Assembly (NCBI GenBank): GCA_964439745.1
Contig: CAYTQK010000106.1
Span: forward strand, 1-9,948
DNA from: CAYTQK01 sp964439745
GTDB taxonomy: Bacteria > Desulfobacterota > Desulfobacteria > Desulfobacterales > Desulfosudaceae
Reading direction: 5' to 3'
Length of the DNA: 9,948 nucleotides
The notes under the pieces are model-generated. The model saw only the letters and a program-made list of their open reading frames with translations, ran no database searches and was not told the DNA's origin. Below, one piece after another: positions 7,154 through 9,948 of the stretch. Position 1 is the stretch's first letter. Each line of letters starts with the position of its first letter. The position numbers were made by a program, and so were the translations under genes.

Positions 7154-7340
7154 AGGGGACGCCCTTTATATTTTTATATTTGCAAATTATCTCTGCCTGA
7201 CAATCAAAGCGCATGCCCGGACAAACCGGAATAAACAGACGCACCAGACGGGCGGTGTTTATTGCTGAAAACCGGTAATGAGGATTTGTTTTCAGGAGCA
7301 AAAGGTATCTGCAAATATAAAAATATAAAGGGCGTCCCCT
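7154..7340. mobile_element. 187-bp foldback (MITE-like) element with perfect 31-bp ends
   Basis: Bases 7154-7184 are the exact reverse complement of 7310-7340; the outer end reads AGGGGACGCCCTTTATA. An inner perfect 8-bp inverted repeat, AATAAACA (7230-7237) and TGTTTATT (7256-7263), has nearly the same centre (about 7247). The intervening arms also pair in part, so the whole element is one long imperfect palindrome. It has no credible gene. It ends a few bases from the point where IS91-type transposase homology stops, so it probably inserted in or beside that gene. No clear target duplication is visible. Confidence 0.75.
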
Positions 7341-7349
7341 ATTTTTCCC

Positions 7350-7714
7350 ATTGAAACCGCTGTGATGCCAGCCCATCATGTTTTCGATGACCCGATCCGG
7401 CAGGCCGTGGGCCTGGAGCAAATTGAACACCTCCTGCCGGAACAAGGGCTCCAGGTCGGTGGGGCAGGGCTGATTGGCCTTCTGAAATCGCCCCTGTCCA
7501 TAGAAGCAGCCGTCCGTGGCGATGATGTGCAGGTGCGGATTAAAGTTCTGGAAGTCGCCGAACGTCTGGACCGCTACCACGCCGCCGGCCACGGCATCGT
7601 CATAAAGGACGGAGTGCTTCAGGTATTGGCCCAGGATCTTCCAGGCGCATTTTGACAGTCCTGCCAATAATTTTCTGTCATGAGAAAACCAGGGCCGCAG
7701 CCGCTTTGGGATGG
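7350..7714 (-). pseudogene. IS91-family (Y2) transposase fragment
   Basis: About 120 residues match the core of IS91-type Y2 transposases: IPKRLRPWF, DRKLLAGLSKCAW, DDAVAGGVVAVQTFGDF, then NPHLHIIATDG, which carries the His-x-His metal-binding HUH motif, and VIENMMGWHHSGFN. The N-terminal zinc-binding Cys region is absent or scrambled upstream of 7714. The C-terminal part with the two catalytic tyrosines is missing because homology ends at the 187-bp palindrome. Intact members are typically about 300-400 residues. These enzymes nick and pass single-stranded DNA in rolling-circle-like transposition; this copy cannot do so. The open frame continues through the palindrome to 7080 by chance. Confidence 0.8.
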
Positions 7715-7954
7715 ACATCCCAGGCCGGTTCCAGTTCTTCCCAGTGTGCGGATACGCATTGAAAATAATGGCTGGCTGCAGGATTCCTCGGCTTATATAC
7801 CCCGGAGACCGACCGGTGGCCCGGCTTGATAACTGACGCTGTTGCCGCATACATGGCGTCAACCGGTCAAATCAAGAAGGATTACAGAAGCAAAGGAAAT
7901 AGATCTGTCCATCCTTTACGGGGGGAAGGCAAGGTTTACTGATTGAGAATTAAA

Positions 7955-7983
7955 TTGACAATTAGCAAAAGATGGGGTATCAA
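7955..7983 (+). promoter_or_regulatory. Near-consensus sigma-70 promoter of the ATPase gene
   Basis: A perfect -35 TTGACA (7955-7960), a 17-bp spacer and a -10 TATCAA (7978-7983, 4 of 6 consensus bases). The predicted transcription start, 6-7 bases later, falls at about 7990, on the ATG that begins MIPRQ. An ATG at 7972 lies inside the spacer and would not be in the transcript. Confidence 0.6.
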
Positions 7984-7989
7984 TCGACT

Positions 7990-9165
7990 ATGATTCCAAG
8001 ACAGGCAGAAAAGACGCTTCTTGAGCTGGCCAAAGGGTATCCGGCAATAGCGATTACCGGGCCGAGACAGTCGGGTAAAACCACTCTGGCCAGGCATGTT
8101 TTTAATAAATTGCCATATGTTTCCCTGGAGAACCCCGATCTGCGGGAAATGTCGCAGTTGGATCCTCGCGGTTTTTTGGAAAAGTATAAAACCGGCGCGG
8201 TGTTTGACGAGGTTCAGCGTTCGCCGGAACTTCTTTCCTACCTGCAGGAGATTTTAGATGAAAGCAAAAAGCCGGGCCGTTTTGTATTAACCGGTTCCCA
8301 GCAATTCGGGTTGTTTTCCGGTATCACGCAGTCTCTGGCGGGCAGAATCGGGATTTTGCATCTGCTACCGTTTTCATACCGGGAACTCTATAGCCGAAAA
8401 AAATTCAAGCCCCGCGCGCAAAATCTGGAAGAAGTCCTTTTTTTCGGGCTTTACCCGCCGGTTCATGACAGGGATCTTGACCCGAATATCTGGTATGGCA
8501 ATTATGTGCAGACCTATATCGAACGTGATGTCAGGCAGATGATCAATATCCGGGATCTTGGTTTGTTTCAGCGTTTTCTGCGGCTGTGTGCGGGCCGGAC
8601 CGGACAGTTGCTGAACTTGTCCGGGTTGGCCGAAGATTGCGGAATAACGCACAACACCGCCAAAGCCTGGATATCCATACTGGAAGCAAGCTATATTGTT
8701 TTTCTGCTTCAGCCCCATCATGCCAATTTTAATAAACGGCTCATCAAAACGCCAAAGCTCTATTTTTATGATGTTGGATTGGCTGCCTGGCTTTTGTCCG
8801 TTCAGCAACCGGACCAGTTGAGCGTTCATCCGTTCAAGGGTGCGCTTTTCGAATCCTATGTTATCAGCGAATTTTATAAAACGCGTTACAACCAGGGCCG
8901 GCGCTCATCGTTTTATTTCTGGCGGGACCGCAGCGGCAACGAAATCGACCTGGTAGTGGAACTGGGCGGTAAACTCAAACCCGTGGAAATAAAGTCCGGT
9001 AAAACCGTCAATCCGCACTTTTTCAACGGCCTGAAAAAGTGGATGTCGCTTGCGGGCGAAACCGGGATCGATCCCATGCTTGTCTATGGAGGTAATATAT
9101 CGTTGAAACAGAATGAAATCCGGATCGTCTCCTGGATGGACAGTGAGGCCATGTTTGCGGGCTGA
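7990..9165 (+). CDS. AAA_14 / DUF4143 family ATPase
   Basis: 391 residues, a typical length for this family. The N-terminal P-loop domain has Walker A GPRQSGKTT (residues 24-32, Lys30), Walker B VFDE (Asp73-Glu74), LTGSQQF (about 100-106, sensor position) and SLAGR (115-119). YIERDV at about 176-181 is characteristic of the family. A winged-helix-like section follows (about 200-240: LSGLAEDCGITHNTAKAWI). The C-terminal DUF4143 domain has a PD-(D/E)xK-like arrangement: Glu288 in FESYV, Asp320 in NEIDLVVE, and Glu333-x-Lys335 in VEIKSG. The family is widespread, and its cellular role and substrates are not established; a nucleotide-driven DNA- or protein-handling function is inference. I chose the ATG at 7990 because homologues start near MIPR and because the promoter predicts transcription from this base; the ATG at 7972 (six residues longer) has no ribosome-binding site. 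It is probably co-transcribed with the DUF1186 gene. Confidence 0.92.
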   Translation: MIPRQAEKTLLELAKGYPAIAITGPRQSGKTTLARHVFNKLPYVSLENPDLREMSQLDPRGFLEKYKTGAVFDEVQRSPELLSYLQEILDESKKPGRFVLTGSQQFGLFSGITQSLAGRIGILHLLPFSYRELYSRKKFKPRAQNLEEVLFFGLYPPVHDRDLDPNIWYGNYVQTYIERDVRQMINIRDLGLFQRFLRLCAGRTGQLLNLSGLAEDCGITHNTAKAWISILEASYIVFLLQPHHANFNKRLIKTPKLYFYDVGLAAWLLSVQQPDQLSVHPFKGALFESYVISEFYKTRYNQGRRSSFYFWRDRSGNEIDLVVELGGKLKPVEIKSGKTVNPHFFNGLKKWMSLAGETGIDPMLVYGGNISLKQNEIRIVSWMDSEAMFAG

Positions 9166-9189
9166 TAAATACTGATGAAGGGGACCAAC

Positions 9190-9903
9190 GTGGAAAACAA
9201 TTACAATAAAAATTCGGATAAACCGATCAAAGAAATCCTGGAAGACTTCAGGCAGTCACATGGGGAGTATAAACGGGAGGCCGTTGACGCGGCCATCGCC
9301 CGGAAAGATGAAATCACGTCCCACCTGATTGGACTTTTGGAAGGCATTCTTGCCGACCCGTATACGCATGCTGAAAATTTGGATTTTTATGATCACATTT
9401 ATGCTGTCATGCTGCTTGGTCATTTTAAGGAGCACCGCGCCCACAAGCTGATTATCGACCTTTTCAGCCTGCCGGATGGCCTGTCTCACCAATTGTTCGG
9501 GGATATCGGGACGGAAAAGCTTCCCATGATCCTGTTCAATACCTGCGACGGGTCCCTGACGCACATCAGGGACATGGTGTTAAACAGGGCGGTTGATGAA
9601 TATTGCCGGGTATCCGCATCCCTGGCGATGACTTATGCGGTGTATGAAGGATACGCGGATAGAAAAGAAACAGTGGAGTTCTTCGGTTCGTTATTGACCG
9701 GGAATCAGGACAATGAAGTTTCCGATTTTTTCGGGTTGCTCGCGATCAATGCCTGTAATCTTTATCCAATAGAGATTATGGATATAATAAAACAGAGCTA
9801 TATGGACGACTTGATTCCCTCCGGTATTATCGGTTTTAAGGCATTTGAAGAAGCCTTGGAAAAAGGAGAGGCCTGGTTCCTGGAAAGAATCGGTGCGGAT
9901 TAA
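9190..9903 (+). CDS. DUF1186 family protein
   Basis: 237 residues from the GTG at 9190, which follows AAGGGGA by five bases; the ATG at 9175 would add five residues but has no ribosome-binding site. The sequence matches what I know of DUF1186: an N-terminal GEYKREAVDAAIARKDEIT (about 25-43), then DHIYAVMLLGHFKEHRAHKL (68-87), LFSLPDG (91-97), FGDIGTEKLP (103-112), CDGSLTHIRDMV (119-130) and DEYCRVSASLAM (136-147). The helix pairs suggest a HEAT-like alpha-solenoid scaffold in the cytoplasm; there is no signal peptide or membrane segment. Molecular function is unknown. Some relatives carry a C-terminal SEC-C zinc motif (from memory), which is absent here. The 24-bp gap to the ATPase gene suggests an operon. 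I see no hairpin terminator in the 45 bases after the stop. Confidence 0.85.
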   Translation: MENNYNKNSDKPIKEILEDFRQSHGEYKREAVDAAIARKDEITSHLIGLLEGILADPYTHAENLDFYDHIYAVMLLGHFKEHRAHKLIIDLFSLPDGLSHQLFGDIGTEKLPMILFNTCDGSLTHIRDMVLNRAVDEYCRVSASLAMTYAVYEGYADRKETVEFFGSLLTGNQDNEVSDFFGLLAINACNLYPIEIMDIIKQSYMDDLIPSGIIGFKAFEEALEKGEAWFLERIGAD

Positions 9904-9948
9904 TTGTTTTACAGCCTGTATGACCTTCATAAATCCATTTCGTGGTTG

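Noticed and set aside
7080..7862. A single 260-codon minus-strand gene
   Set aside because: Only codons about 50-171 match a transposase. The rest of the frame runs by chance through the 187-bp palindrome and a boundary repeat.
7972..7989. Upstream ATG as the start of the AAA_14 ATPase
   Set aside because: It lies inside the spacer of a near-consensus promoter, has no ribosome-binding site, and homologues start at about the second ATG.

Overview
The window looks like a bacterial chromosome segment from a Gram-negative, probably an anaerobic Desulfobacterota-type organism. The case for Gram-negative is strong, because a type V autotransporter with an outer-membrane beta-barrel fills half the window. 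The lineage guess is weaker. It rests on a partial gene resembling BadF/HgdC-type activases and on the general style of the ATPase and mobile-element genes. Base composition changes along the window: very GC-rich from about 300 to 1440, GC-rich across the autotransporter, AT-rich at 6240-6480, and intermediate from about 7950 onward. That pattern suggests joined segments of different origin.

Layout from left to right. Bases 1-119 are the 3' end of a plus-strand gene, probably an acyl-CoA dehydratase/reductase activase. At 278-1318, on the minus strand, is an alpha/beta hydrolase split by one in-frame TAG that separates its Ser nucleophile from its Asp and His. A clean intrinsic terminator (1371-1409) ends the next gene upstream. 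That gene is a 1568-residue autotransporter (1440-6146, minus), whose passenger holds about 20 tandem repeats of about 45 residues, followed by a junction module, a helical linker and a 12-stranded-type barrel ending in Phe.

Bases 6147-6480 are the AT-rich upstream region of the autotransporter, with two small inverted repeats. From about 6424 to 7865 lies a graveyard of mobile DNA: a possible serine-recombinase stub, a 49-codon remnant, a short inverted-repeat element, the last ~100 residues of a DNA methyltransferase, a 187-bp full-length imperfect palindrome with perfect 31-bp ends, and a doubly truncated IS91-type (Y2) transposase.

From 7955 to 9903 there is an intact plus-strand pair. 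The first is an AAA_14/DUF4143 ATPase, driven by a near-consensus promoter that appears to start transcription at its own start codon. The second is a DUF1186 helical-repeat protein 24 bp downstream with a strong ribosome-binding site and a GTG start.

The left half (cell-surface protein, lipoprotein-like hydrolase) and the right half (ATPase plus DUF1186) show no functional link; the insertion graveyard separates them. I found no tRNA, rRNA or CRISPR array. No complete new system is evident. The most distinctive items are the repeat architecture of the autotransporter, the palindromic element, the nonsense-split hydrolase and the apparently leaderless ATPase/DUF1186 pair.
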